Shown here piece after piece: positions 51,873 to 62,547 of a stretch of DNA of 64,000 nucleotides. The DNA is from Salvia splendens (lineage: Eukaryota; Streptophyta; Magnoliopsida; Lamiales; Lamiaceae). The notes beneath the pieces were generated by a model, which worked only from the letters and a program-made list of their open reading frames with translations, made no database searches and was not told the origin of the DNA. Every line of letters starts with the position of its first letter. The stretch's first letter is position 1. Made by a program: the position numbers and the translations under genes. Location of the stretch: assembly GCF_004379255.2 (NCBI RefSeq), contig NC_056053.1:21696188-21760187 (forward strand), in the 5' to 3' direction.

Positions 51873-52712
51873 CTATTGCCAGAACAAGAAGTATAGCAAC
51901 GCTATGAACAAGTACATGACGCTATACAAACCAACCAAAAACCCATAATCAATACCGTACCAGTAGAACCTATTATAACCAAAAAAGTAACTAAAAATAA
52001 AATTATAGCCCTCATCCTCGACATAAATCAAACGAGTGTAAAAATCATTAATGACAACCATTCTCTTATGGAAAAGCGAGATGAAGTTGTCGCACAGCTT
52101 CCTTCCTTGCTCCACTCCCAATTTCACTTCCTCCACTCCCTCAACCCCACGCAACGCCAATAAACACTTACCAATATTACTCCTCATCACGCCTTGGACT
52201 TCATCCTTGACCAATCCGTAAGAGAAAAAATCAAGCCCTGCCGATCCATTGAGTCGGCTCAGCGAGTCTCGTATCAGAGTCTCACACGTGGACAGGCCCG
52301 GCCCGGGTCGTGAAGCGTTGGCTATGGAAGCGGTGGTGTGGTTGAGCTGGGTGATGGCGAGTTGAAGGGACGTGGCGAAGAGGAGGGCCGGGTCGGGCTG
52401 GAGGGCCGTGGCATTGGTAACGGAGGACATGGAGGCGTTGCATAGTTTGGGGTGGGGAGTGAGGTGGCAGTAGTAATCGGAGAGGCCCGATTCGTAGGGG
52501 CTGAGGGGTTCGGGCCTTTTCCGGTTCTTGCTGTAGATGAAGTAGAGGATGAGGATGCCTGCGATTAGAACGATTAAGATGCGCAAAAGGAACACGATTT
52601 TGGCTTTGAGGTTCTTGATTTTGGGATATGGTTGTTGTGAATCTTGGGATGGATTGTTTTGGAGAAGAGGGGTTTCTTGTGTGGAGATGCTCAACCTTGT
52701 TTCATCAGTCAT
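51873..52712 (-). CDS. PMEI-like protein with N- and C-terminal membrane segments
   Basis: Intronless, 279 aa. The cytosolic N-terminus is about 35 residues; a membrane segment lies near residues 38-62. A PMEI domain follows, with the cysteine pair CHLTPHPKLC and cysteines in STCETLIRDSL and GKCLLALRGVEG, plus several NxS/T glycosylation sites. The C-terminus is aromatic and hydrophobic (about residues 220-279), with at least one membrane segment near the end. The lumenal position of the PMEI domain between two anchors is inferred. It probably acts in the secretory pathway or at the plasma membrane facing the wall. Target enzyme unknown. Confidence 0.82.
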   Translation of the reverse strand: MTDETRLSISTQETPLLQNNPSQDSQQPYPKIKNLKAKIVFLLRILIVLIAGILILYFIYSKNRKRPEPLSPYESGLSDYYCHLTPHPKLCNASMSSVTNATALQPDPALLFATSLQLAITQLNHTTASIANASRPGPGLSTCETLIRDSLSRLNGSAGLDFFSYGLVKDEVQGVMRSNIGKCLLALRGVEGVEEVKLGVEQGRKLCDNFISLFHKRMVVINDFYTRLIYVEDEGYNFIFSYFFGYNRFYWYGIDYGFLVGLYSVMYLFIALLYFLFWQ

Positions 52713-52882
52713 GTTTTTGGGGATAATTTTCTTTTTTTTCTTATTCAGGGTTCTTGTTTGGGTTTATAAATGGATTTTTTTTTTTGGTAAATCATGTGGA
52801 AAGTTTGTTTGGCTACTTTTAAGTCAACTGTCGGACGGTCGGACCCGCACCGCCAATAAATGTACGTATACAATAATTAATA
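52713..52882. promoter_or_regulatory. Upstream region of the PMEI-like gene
   Basis: About 170 bp between the start codon and a Stowaway MITE. No promoter box is assigned. Confidence 0.35.
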
Positions 52883-53065
52883 CTCCCTCCGTCCGTCCCA
52901 AGCTACTCGCACTTATTTCCTTTTTGGGCGTCCCAAGTTACTTGCACTCTTTCCATTTTTAGTAAAAAATTTCACCTACAGCCGTCATTTTTTACTTTCC
53001 TATACACGCATTCCTTAATCTCCGTGCCGAAAAGGAAAGGAGCGAGTAGCCCGGGACGGAGGGAG
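52883..53065. mobile_element. Stowaway MITE (183 bp)
   Basis: TA duplications flank CTCCCTCCGTCC at the left and GGACGGAGGGAG at the right. The inverted similarity continues into GCTACTCGC. This is the Tc1/Mariner-type Stowaway signature. Confidence 0.85.
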
Positions 53066-54194
53066 TAGTACAATTACTACCTCCATCTCACTTAAAGTGT
53101 CTTATTTTTGCCATTTTTTATATGTCCTATAATAATAGTTACGCTTTATTTTTAAAGTAGACCACACATTTCACCAACTAATTTCATTCACATTTTATTG
53201 TAAACTAATATATATAAGTGAGACTCATAACTCACTAACTTATTCAATTCATTTTTTTTTACATTTTTTAACATCTGCATCCATGTTAAATATGACCTTT
53301 AATGTGGCCTGGTAGTAGATTAGAAGACTTATGTAAGACGTTGGACTTGGAGGCAATTTCGTGTCACAAGGTATCATTTGATTGTCAAGAATGGCTGCCT
53401 GCTTCTGGACAATTTCTTTAATGCAGTTATTATTTTCAATTTAGAATAATGCTTATTCCATTAATTTTGCTGAGGACCGTGTTTGGTTGGAGTATTTCAC
53501 AATAAGAATCCGTTTTTATTTTCATTATAAATGAGAAATAAGTCTCACATTATATTAAGTCATTAAATCAAATTTTATTAGTACAGGCTAAAATTAATAT
53601 TCATATTTATTAATTATTTTTCCATCTACTTATTTTTATATTTCTTAAAATATGTGTTAAGTCAAATGAAGATCATATTTAAGAGCGAAGCGAGTATCTT
53701 TCAATCAAGTCTTGTAAGTGTCACTTTAACGCCACATAAATGGAAATGGGAGAGGCGAAGGTCTCGAACTCCCATGCAAGAAGAGTCTAGGTATACCATG
53801 GCATTATATATAGTCAACATTTAATTTGATAGATGAGATAATAATGAGATATTGTAATACATATTGCCTCTGCGAAGATGATCCATTTTCTTTCTTAGCT
53901 TGTCTCGTATGAGATGACTATTGCTAGAAATAAAACCCCTTATACAATATAATCTTGATATAATAGATACGAAATGTTTCAAATAAAAGATAAAATTAGT
54001 TCTATGTATGATTTATAATCACAAATATACTAATATATGATTTACTGACAGCAAGTTTTTAATAGTATAGTGCACATCCTTGACAACATGATTACGTATA
54101 TATGCACTCTCCCTGCTTAATTTCCAAGAATTTGAAGAGAACAATTAAAATTCACATACTAAAACGAATTCACATTTCAAAATACTAAATACAA
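53066..54194. other. Intergenic, AT-rich
   Basis: A further Stowaway-like terminus (ACCTCCATCTCACTTAAAG) begins near 53080 without a clear right end. No gene is seen. Confidence 0.45.
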
Positions 54195-54813
54195 TCAAAA
54201 TTTTGGGCGAGGCTTAATTCTAAACAGAGCGCAAAACAATCCAACAACAAAAACCCACTGGATTACACCCAGAAACACATAATCATTCATGATTATCCTC
54301 CTCCACCGATCATCGTTATACGCCTCAAACATCTGCAATCGCGCGGCCGTCCGCACCGCCCTCGCGTAGTCGATCAGAAAATCTCCGGCGCCGTTCAAGT
54401 ACACCTTCACCTTCACCAGCTCCGCCGCCTCTCCAATTTTCCCCAAATCATCCAGACACGTGTCCACATCCTCCTCCGCCGCCGCGATCCGCTTCATCAT
54501 CTCCGCCCTCTGCTCGTCGGTCCTCGTCTGCACGAACGGATCGGCCTCGATCGCTGCCAGCGGGGACCGGATCTGGTCCAGCGCATCGCGCAGCGATTCG
54601 GAGCAGTTGTTGAACGCAATTGAACCGATCAAGCGCTGGAGATCGTCGGCTGCTGCTTGGAGAGAGAGACCGAAGATCTGATTCGGATCTGTGACTAATT
54701 TGTGGCGGATGAGGGGTTGAACGGCGCGAATACACGCCGGAGCGTCGGAGGAGTAGCAAAACGCTCTCAGCGCTTGATTGATGTGAGGCTTGTCGCGAGG
54801 GGAGGAACCGTTA

Positions 54814-56834
54814 GAGCATCCACTATAACACGCCCGGCCGCGTTTGGGGCGGAAGCGGGGCGCCTTATAGCGGCGGAGTTGTCCGCCCCGGAGGTGGACG
54901 CGGCGAGGGGGGAGGGAGGCGGCAGACGCGGGATAGCCGCGTGCGGGGCGAGGACGCGGCGATGGAGCTATAGCCGCGCCTATAGTGTAACGAGGAAGAA
55001 GCTGCGGCTATTCGGCGCGAAATTTTTATTTTTTTTTATATTTCAATTCACCTATAAATACACCTCACTCCATTCATTATTTTCACACCATTCAAACACA
55101 ACATCTATACAAATTTCTCTCACTACAATTTGGGGTCGGAAATGAACAATTTGTGGAGAGACAACTGGAATGCTCTGATTCAACAGGTGCAACAGGATGT
55201 AGCGGCCCGTTTGGCGGAGGAGGCGGAGGATGCGGAGGATCCGATCCCTCGCACCATTACTCATCGGCGGACAATCCCACGAGACCACGTCGGTGCTCAC
55301 CAACGTTTAATGTATGATTACTTCGTGGATAACCCCCGTTATCCACCCGAGATATTCCGCCGGAGATTCAGGATGTCGCAGCGGCTGTTCAACTATATAG
55401 CGACGAATTTGGCGGAGCGTTACTGGTGCTTCACCCTCCGGCGTGATGCGTTTGGCCGGATCGGGCTGTCCACACAACAGAAGTGCACCGCTGCAATCCG
55501 ACAGCTTGCCTACGCTGGACCAGCGGACATGTTCGATGAATACCTACAGATGGGTGAGACGACTAGCCTCACGGTGCTTAGGCAGTTCTGTAAGGGGATC
55601 CGAGAAATTTTCGGTGGGGAGTTTCTACGGAAGCCCAACCCGGATGAGTGTCAGCGCCTACTTGATATGCACGGGTCGGTGCACGGCTTCCCCGGAATGT
55701 TAGGAAGCATCGATTGCATGCATTGGGAGTGGAGGAACTGCCCTGTGGCATGGAAAGGCCAGTTCACTACTGGATTCAAAAGCAAACATCCAACGATGAT
55801 ACTGGAAGTCGTGGCAGACTACCGTCTGAAGATCTGGCATGCGTATTTCGGCGTGGCAGGTTCGAACAACGACATCAATGTTCTTCAGTCGTCGCCTCTC
55901 TTCAACGAGGAGTGCCGGGGGAGGGGCCAGAAATCAGCTTCGTAGCCAACAGTACGCAGTATAGTAGGGGCTACTATTTGGCAGGTGGAATATATCCGCG
56001 GTGGCCCGTATTCGTGAAGACTGTCCGCCAACCGATAGGACCGAAGAAACAATATTTTGCGCGCAAACAAGAGAGTGCTAGGAAGGACGTTGAGCGGGCT
56101 TTTGGTGTCCTCCAATCGTGGTGGGCTATTATACGGTGTCCGGCACGAGTTTGGCACGAAGATGATGTCGCGAATATTATGTTAGCATGTATCATATTGC
56201 ATAATATGATAATAGAAGATGAAGGATTTGCGGCAGAGCGATGGGCGCCGGAAGAGGGTGCAAGTACAAGTCACGGTGTCGCCTCCGCGCCGATCCAGAT
56301 GGGCGTACCACGGAGCAATGAATATTTGATCCAACGCTTCGCTGATATGCGCAGGACCACATCACATAACACACTGCAGGCCGATTTGATTGAAGAAGTA
56401 TGGGCACGTAGGGGAGGTAGTGGCGTTGTGTAAACTTGGTAGTGATTTGTACTAGATTCAATGTAGTGTGTGATTTTAATTTTAATTTAGTGTGTAATTC
56501 TAATTTTAATTTGTATTGTATTGTATTTGTATTTGTATTTTTATTTTTATTTTTATTTTTATTTTTAATTCGTATAGTCGGCCTTTCTTAATCCACTAAT
56601 TAGAGCCCGATAAATTTGTTAATAATTACTTGATATATTATAAAATGAAAGTTGATTATAAAATTTTGGGGCTATTGGAGTTGTCCACTATAGTGGCGGA
56701 AATAGAATTTTGGGGCTATAGATAAAAAATTGGGGCTATGGACAAATAACTGGGGCGGGGCTATTGGGCGTGTCCACCGCCGCCCACCGCCCCCAAGACG
56801 CGGCTATAGCCGCGTCCTACTATAGTGGACGCTC
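54814..56834 (+). mobile_element. PIF/Harbinger element carrying a DDE transposase only
   Basis: 2021 bp, flanked by TTA (54811-54813 and 56835-56837). Ends are GAGCATCCACTATA and, in reverse complement, GAGCGTCCACTATA. GC-rich subterminal regions with CTATAG words lie at both ends. A TATAAATACACC box near 55051 precedes the transposase gene. No ORF1 is present. The element lies in antisense orientation within a PMEI-like coding sequence. Confidence 0.93.
55142..56433 (+). CDS. Harbinger transposase (HARBI1/ALP1-like), one frameshift
   Basis: The ATG at 55142 opens a frame to the stop at 55943-55945; the remainder, to 56433, is in the neighbouring frame. The switch lies in a G-rich run near 55915-55928 and is explained by loss of one base. 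The joined product would be about 430 aa, usual for this family. The DDE catalytic residues are all visible: GSIDCMHWEW, NNDINVLQ and DVERAFGVLQSWW. The helix-turn-helix-like N-terminus includes FRRRFRMSQRLFNYI. The single lesion suggests recent loss, or a sequencing or assembly error in a homopolymer. Confidence 0.88.
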
Positions 56835-57019
56835 TTAGGGCGCAGGCGCATGAGGTGGATGATTAAGGCGGATAAGGTTAGTGCTAATAAGATTATTAAG
56901 AAGAGCAGTGAGAGGATTAGAATCTTGTTTCTTCGGCGGAATGATAATATGTTTGCGTCTTCTTCATGCGAGATAAGGCTGCTCTTTGAATTTGAAGTGT
57001 TAGGGCTTGAGGATTCCAT

Positions 57020-57207
57020 CGAAATCGATCACCTGCGATATACTAGTAATCTGTGAGTCTCCATATATGTAGGAGTATATACTAATCAGCTTGTTGACGC
57101 AGACTTTTTCCTTACACTTTCCATGAGCTATTCACAACTACTTTCACGCTAAAATATAGACCACACTTCTTCCTTTAAAATTGCCATTTTTATTTTTTAA
57201 AAGACGG
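57020..57207. promoter_or_regulatory. Upstream region of the disrupted PMEI-like gene
   Basis: Short 5' flank bordered by the AT-rich repeat copy 2. No specific element is assigned. Confidence 0.35.
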
Positions 57208-58299
57208 AACATCTTTTCTCTTTTTACAGTACATTAACTATTATTATTAATATATACCATACCTTATTTGAATATTATGATATTACTTTCTAGTGCTAGT
57301 TAATACTTTTATATGGTTACATTCTCAATTATTTAGATAAAACTAAGATAAATATTTTATTTTAATGAATCTCATAATTTTATTAAACTGAAAATTTAAG
57401 TTAATCATAATTAATATATACTACATTGAAATAAAAATTTAATAAAATAGAAAAAATATGATTCACGAATAGTCAAGGGAATATATATGAGAACTATGAA
57501 CAGTTTTCATGATGTTGTAAATGGTCTGATGATAATATTAAGACATACATTGTGATATTAAACAATTGATAGCAACCATTGATTTTTTATTTAAGTAAAT
57601 AATCATAATTTAAATTAATCATATATTCAACTAAGATTGTCTTTTTTATTAAATTGATTATTGATAATTTCAACTAATTTTTTTAAGACTATAATTACTA
57701 CATAAGAGTAGATAAAATAAAACTTAGCTCTTTGAATTATTTAAGATTCTATGTATGTTAATAAATTTTAATTTATTTTTAATCATCAATTTTGTATTGC
57801 ACTTAAAAATAACATATTCTATGTATAGTTGTAAGATTGAAAAATTAATATTCCATCTAATAAATTGAACTCTTTTATATACAAATATTGTATAAGTATA
57901 ATGTTTACATATATTTATATCTAAGTTATTTCACTATTAATATTAAATATAGTACAATGATTTAAAATATTACAAATAAGTAAAACTAAACATAAATAAT
58001 TAATACCAATAAAATATTAATATCATTAAGATATTTTTATTTTGAAATTAAAATTAGAGGGAACATCTTTTTTGGTACATCAACTACCACAAATTACATA
58101 CTTTAATGAAAATGAGAGGGTAAATATATTGAATTGCCCTTCATGGCCTTAAGGGTACTTTGGTCATGAAAATATTGGAAATAGCCAAAAAGTAGTTGAA
58201 TTGATATTAACTTATAGTTGATGTACCTTAAAAGATATTATGAAATGTTAAGGACCAAATTTACTCATTTGAGATAGTTGATGTACTAAAAAAGATGTT
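57208..58299. repeat. AT-rich dispersed repeat, copy 2 (inverted relative to copy 1)
   Basis: 1092 bp. The interior matches 26396-27180 in reverse complement. The right 235 bp (about 58068-58299) is the AACATCTTTTTTGGTACATC foldback unit. Its left end keeps only the terminal AACATCTTTT before interior sequence, so most of one terminal unit is missing compared with copy 1. No coding capacity. Confidence 0.7.
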
Positions 58300-59298
58300 C
58301 CCTCTTTTTAAAAAAATTATTGTTATGTTATACTCCCTCCATCCCCAATAAGAGTCCCGCCTTTCTATTCAATCCGTCCGTAAATATGATTTCCGATTCA
58401 TTTGTACTATATAAACAATAAAATACATTTAAATAACGAAAACTATATAATTAAAGCCGACAAATGACATAGTCACATATGTGTGATATGGAGTACTCTA
58501 TATTACTCTCTTCATCCAATAAAAATAAGGATTTTAGAGACGACACGAGTTTTAGTATAAGATTAGTAAAATATTTGAGAAAAAAAAGAGTAATGATAAT
58601 ATTGTTAGTAGAAGAGAATGTAGGAGAGAAAACCTTATAAAAAATAAAAGTGAACAAATTTTGTAGGATAGATCAAATAGAAAAAAATTTATTTTTATGG
58701 AACTGAAAATATTAATGCAGTTGAGTTCATACATGTGTTAAGTCAATTATGTGATTGAGTAGGTGTTAAGTATTTTCTGAAACAACGGGTGAAGATTAGG
58801 TTGGAGATATAAATTTAACTTGTTGACTCTCACACTGATAAGATTTTACGTGATTCAAAGAGCATGGTGAAATTGTGAGAATCAGAATCGGCCATTGGTA
58901 TAGTAATAAGCATAAGAAAGAAATCATGAATGAAGGATATTATTCCCTTGGCCTTGGATCAATCAACCAAATGCTATTAATGGCCATAAATTTTCTTAGT
59001 TTCTACAATCATCGTAGTCATCAATCTCATCCAATCACAAGAATGTCATTGGATAGGATTCAACCAATGCAATGCTGGGATGAGAGATGATGTAAGAGGC
59101 CCAGCCCATTCTACACAGGCCCAACCATCTATGAGAAAAGCCCAATAATTATTTTCAAATTTCATTAATTTAAAATTACTTTTATGATTTCTTTCTGGAT
59201 CTAAAGTAATAAAATAATGAAAAATAGAGCGAATTCGAATTAGTAGTACCGCCGCCGCCGCCTTCTGTAGTCGAATTTCAATTCCGTGCACCAGAAAA
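58300..59298. other. Intergenic with a MITE relic
   Basis: A Stowaway-like start, CTCCCTCCATCCCCAATAAG, lies near 58333 without an intact partner. A (CCG)n run near 59250-59264 sits in the 5' leader of the next gene. Confidence 0.45.
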
Positions 59299-61634
59299 AT
59301 GAACGTCAATGAACCTCAATCTATGGTAAATTCACACGCAGAAAATCTCCACACCTCACTTATTCTGAGCTATATACTATCTGAAATTGATATCTCGATG
59401 AGCAGGAAAAGGTGTACGATCATAGATTCCAGCGAACTGACCAGTGGAAGCCGGTTTACTCATGGCTGGAATCGCTCGACACAGATGAGCTGATTAAGTC
59501 CAAGGACGTCGTCGATTGGCTCACGGCGAACCCTGAAATCCGAGATGATTTGTACGCTAGGCATTCGCGCTACCATTTGATGCACTACATTAAGAAATGC
59601 CATGTCAAAATCCTCAAGCGCAACGAGAAACAGGTTACTATTTTTCTGCATTTCTTCTTTAAAATTATCAGTTTTCCCCAAGTGTAATTGTGCGATATGA
59701 GGTTTGTGGCTTATCTATGTAAAATTTGTGTAAATTGGTGAAGTATGCAGTTATAAATTGGATAAAACTCAATTTAAAGAGTTTTAAAAGTTTGCACAAA
59801 TTAATTCATATGTAAATGGATGCTGTGAAAGTATAACCAAAAATAATTCTCAAGATAATCATTTCTTTGTATTTTAGTTCTACTGTTTGAATGGTTCTCT
59901 CATCTAGGGATAATTATTATTCATCGTCTTGAATGAAAGTTCCTATGTTTCTTATTCGATATTGTTAGGATTGGTTGTTACTTGTGCAAGGCTTGTCATT
60001 GTGGTTATCACCTGCACTCTGATGCTGTTATAGGATACTACATATAGGAAATAGAAATAAAGGCACTAAACTGAAGATCAAATGTAGGAGAAAAATCTAT
60101 TGAATGGCTTAGCTGCATATTGTTGGTTCTACCACAACAGTTTAGTTCAAATTCTACATTGAGGATTAACATGCAAAGAGAGGCCTGGTTTAAGCAATGT
60201 TGAACTTTTCTTTCTCCTTGTTTGATTGTTTTTCCTAAAGACTCTGCTTTTGGCTGTATGTCACAGTAAGGATTGTGGTTAATGGAGCCTAACTGCATAG
60301 GCTAACAATGCCAGTTTAATGTTTGGATATTTCACAGTAAGGATTGTGGTTAATGTTACTGGAACACAAATTTGACCTGAGAAAGTTAGGCACTGTACTG
60401 AAGGATGATGCGTGTAGAATACTGTTGCGATGTATAGTTCTTTTAGAAGAAGTATATTGTATTTTGACACCAGTTGCCTGCTTTCTTTGCTTCAGATGAT
60501 CATATGACTAACTCTTTGGATATCTGCTCTTGATCCTGATTTACGTTTTATTTGGTTTTCTTCTGAGATTCACTTGCTCAGCTGTATGAATCTATAAATA
60601 ACAATATATCTGGAAGTGAGATTTACTCTTTGTTTAAAAAGCAGGGACTTATTGTTGCTAAACTACCTCCTTCAAATGTTGATCAGAATTCTGAATTCAA
60701 AACTCCTTCTTCACCTCATTTTACTGGTAATCTATTTACTTTACATTAAAAAAACAAACTTGTCATGAATTTATGCATTGATTTGTATAGCCAGCAGCCA
60801 TTTAGGTAGATCTCTCATCATTGCTGTTATATAATACTCCCTCCGTCCCATAAAAATATGTGCACTTTCCATTTTCGTCCGTCCCACAAAAATATGTGCA
60901 TTCCATTTTTGAAAAGTTATATCATTTAAATATGTAGGTCCCACTATCCACTAACTCTACTTTAACTACCATTCTCCTCTTCTCTCTTACTTTACCAATT
61001 TTATCTTAATTCCCGTGCCACACCCAATGCCCATATTTTTATGGGACGGAGGGAGTATTAGAACCTTTTAAACTCCGGTGCTCTACTTCCTTCCTACTTC
61101 AAGCAATCTGCTATAATTTTTGGGACCCATATCTTATGCTACTGCATTTGCCCAAGTTTGTACGTGATAATACATAGGTACCTTTTTTTACATGTTCACT
61201 TTCCTTCAGTTTAGCTTCGTGTGCTATTTACTCTTGGACATCTTATGCATTATCTATAATCTTTGTTTTTTTTGTTTGTTCATGATCCAATTCCACTTTT
61301 GTTTGTTCATAATCCAACTAATAACTTCCTCACATAGGTGCAGTTGATCTTTTTATTTCCTTGAATGATGTTCATGGTTGAAATGACATTCTAGTTTAAC
61401 AGGAAATAACTTGAGCAATATTCCTAAAGACAGCGAGCTTTACAAAGCGAAACGCAGTGAGGCTCTCCACAAATATGAGATGTAAGTAAATCACCGAGTT
61501 CTTTACCTGGATATGGAACACGCTATCTTTTTCTGTTACTAACACCTATACTTGATTGCATGTGTTTCTGATTCAGTTTAATTGAGCTGGAGAAACAACT
61601 AATACCACTCTTTGGGAAACAAGAAAACCAGTAA
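59299..61634 (+). CDS. Small protein of unknown function, five exons
   Basis: Exons 59299-59325, 59406-59633, 60645-60726, 61403-61481 and 61577-61634 join in frame with GT..AG borders to 157 aa. Exon 2 is the core: a compact helical region with VYDHRFQRTDQWKPVYSWLE, SKDVVDWLTANPEIRDDL and HYIKKCHVKIL. The mix of helices and basic patches is reminiscent of a winged-helix-like fold, but that is a guess. A polar linker (exon 3) and a C-terminal coiled-coil-like helix (ALHKYEILIELEKQLIPLF) follow. The start ATG lies in a short leader exon, and the stop immediately follows exon 5's QENQ. I do not recognise the family. Consistent splicing across five exons supports a real gene. Confidence 0.75.
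60837..61055. mobile_element. Stowaway MITE in an intron (219 bp)
   Basis: TA-flanked (60835-60836 and 61056-61057). Inverted ends are CTCCCTCCGTCCCATAAAAA and the same word in reverse at the right (TTTTTATGGGACGGAGGGAG). It lies in intron 3 of the unknown-function gene. Confidence 0.9.
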
Positions 61635-62547
61635 GCATCTCACACTTATGGCTTTATGATGATGAACGCTTGTCTGTCTACCTACAACACAGATCCTGTT
61701 TTGCTGTTCATGACTTCGTGCTAATTCGTAGTAGTACTAGTTTAGGGTCTTAACAACTTCAATGCAGTTAGAGTTTGATCATAGGCTTCTAACTATAATC
61801 CATGGCTGCTTCTAGAATTAAGTAGTCTAAACTTTTTGCTTTTGAAGAAATGCAAATTATTGTAGTTGAGGGGTGATTTTTATTGTATAGTAGTATTCAT
61901 TTATAAAGCTGTAGTCTCTGGAGTAAAAAAAAAATTCAATGGTCCAAAAATATAGTGTCTTACCAATGACAATTGTAGAAACAGAAAAAAATGAGAGAAG
62001 TGGTTTTTGCAACTGTGATTGGTTCGACACACCATCCTTCCATGAGACAATATGCCTGGGCCATTGAGTATTGCATTAATTGCTGATTATTGCTTATTAA
62101 AAAGACGATTTGAATATGTTTGGTCAGTTTATGAGAGGGGAGCCCCTCTCATTTCTTCCACGTACATCAGTTGCTTTTTTGGTATAATAAATATTCAGGC
62201 TTCTTTTGTCCTATGTTCAATCCGCCTGCAACTTTATGAAAGCCAAGAAAGCTTACCATTTGCTTTTAATCGTATTATAGTTATTTAACACTCATATTTA
62301 TTTAATTCGGTACTAACAAGTTAAAAATATACTATCTATGTTACCATTGTCTTGCCAATTGAGTTGTGTTTGATCGTCAAATACGATACTATCATTGCAT
62401 CCACATCATATCCAAGGCTACTACAAGTCTACAATAGTACTAGTATTATTTATTACTACTAGAAAGTAGTAGTTTTATCTATCAATCATAAAATTGCGAG
62501 TCTAGGAGTAGGAATATATATAGGTAAAATATTAATTTAAAAGATGA
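61635..62547. other. Intergenic / 3' flanks
   Basis: Contains the 3' ends of the convergent unknown-function gene and the PRE-type gene. A 78-codon open frame at 62052-62288 has no family features. Confidence 0.45.

Larger units (their letters stand above)
54195..57019 (-). pseudogene. PMEI-like gene disrupted by a Harbinger insertion
   Basis: Two coding pieces on the minus strand, 56835-57019 (N-terminal) and 54195-54810 (C-terminal), flank the transposon. With one copy of the TTA/TAA target they total 801 nt, exactly 267 codons in frame (266 aa), with no other defect. The N-terminal part has a short cytosolic tail and a membrane segment (about residues 32-57). The C-terminal part has the cysteine pair CYSSDAPAC, then NCSESLRDAL and DTCLDDLGK, and a final membrane segment (FLGVIQWVFVVGLFCALF). 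It belongs to the two-anchor PMEI-like group. As it stands, translation would run into the transposon and stop after about 71 codons. Confidence 0.9.

Noticed and set aside
54814..56834. Harbinger element treated as an intron of the PMEI-like gene
   Set aside because: Its borders are TTA target duplications with transposon termini, and splice sites are not at the junctions; the other loci in the array are intronless.
62052..62288. 78-codon frame downstream of the unknown-function gene
   Set aside because: No homology pattern, no start context and no splice partners.
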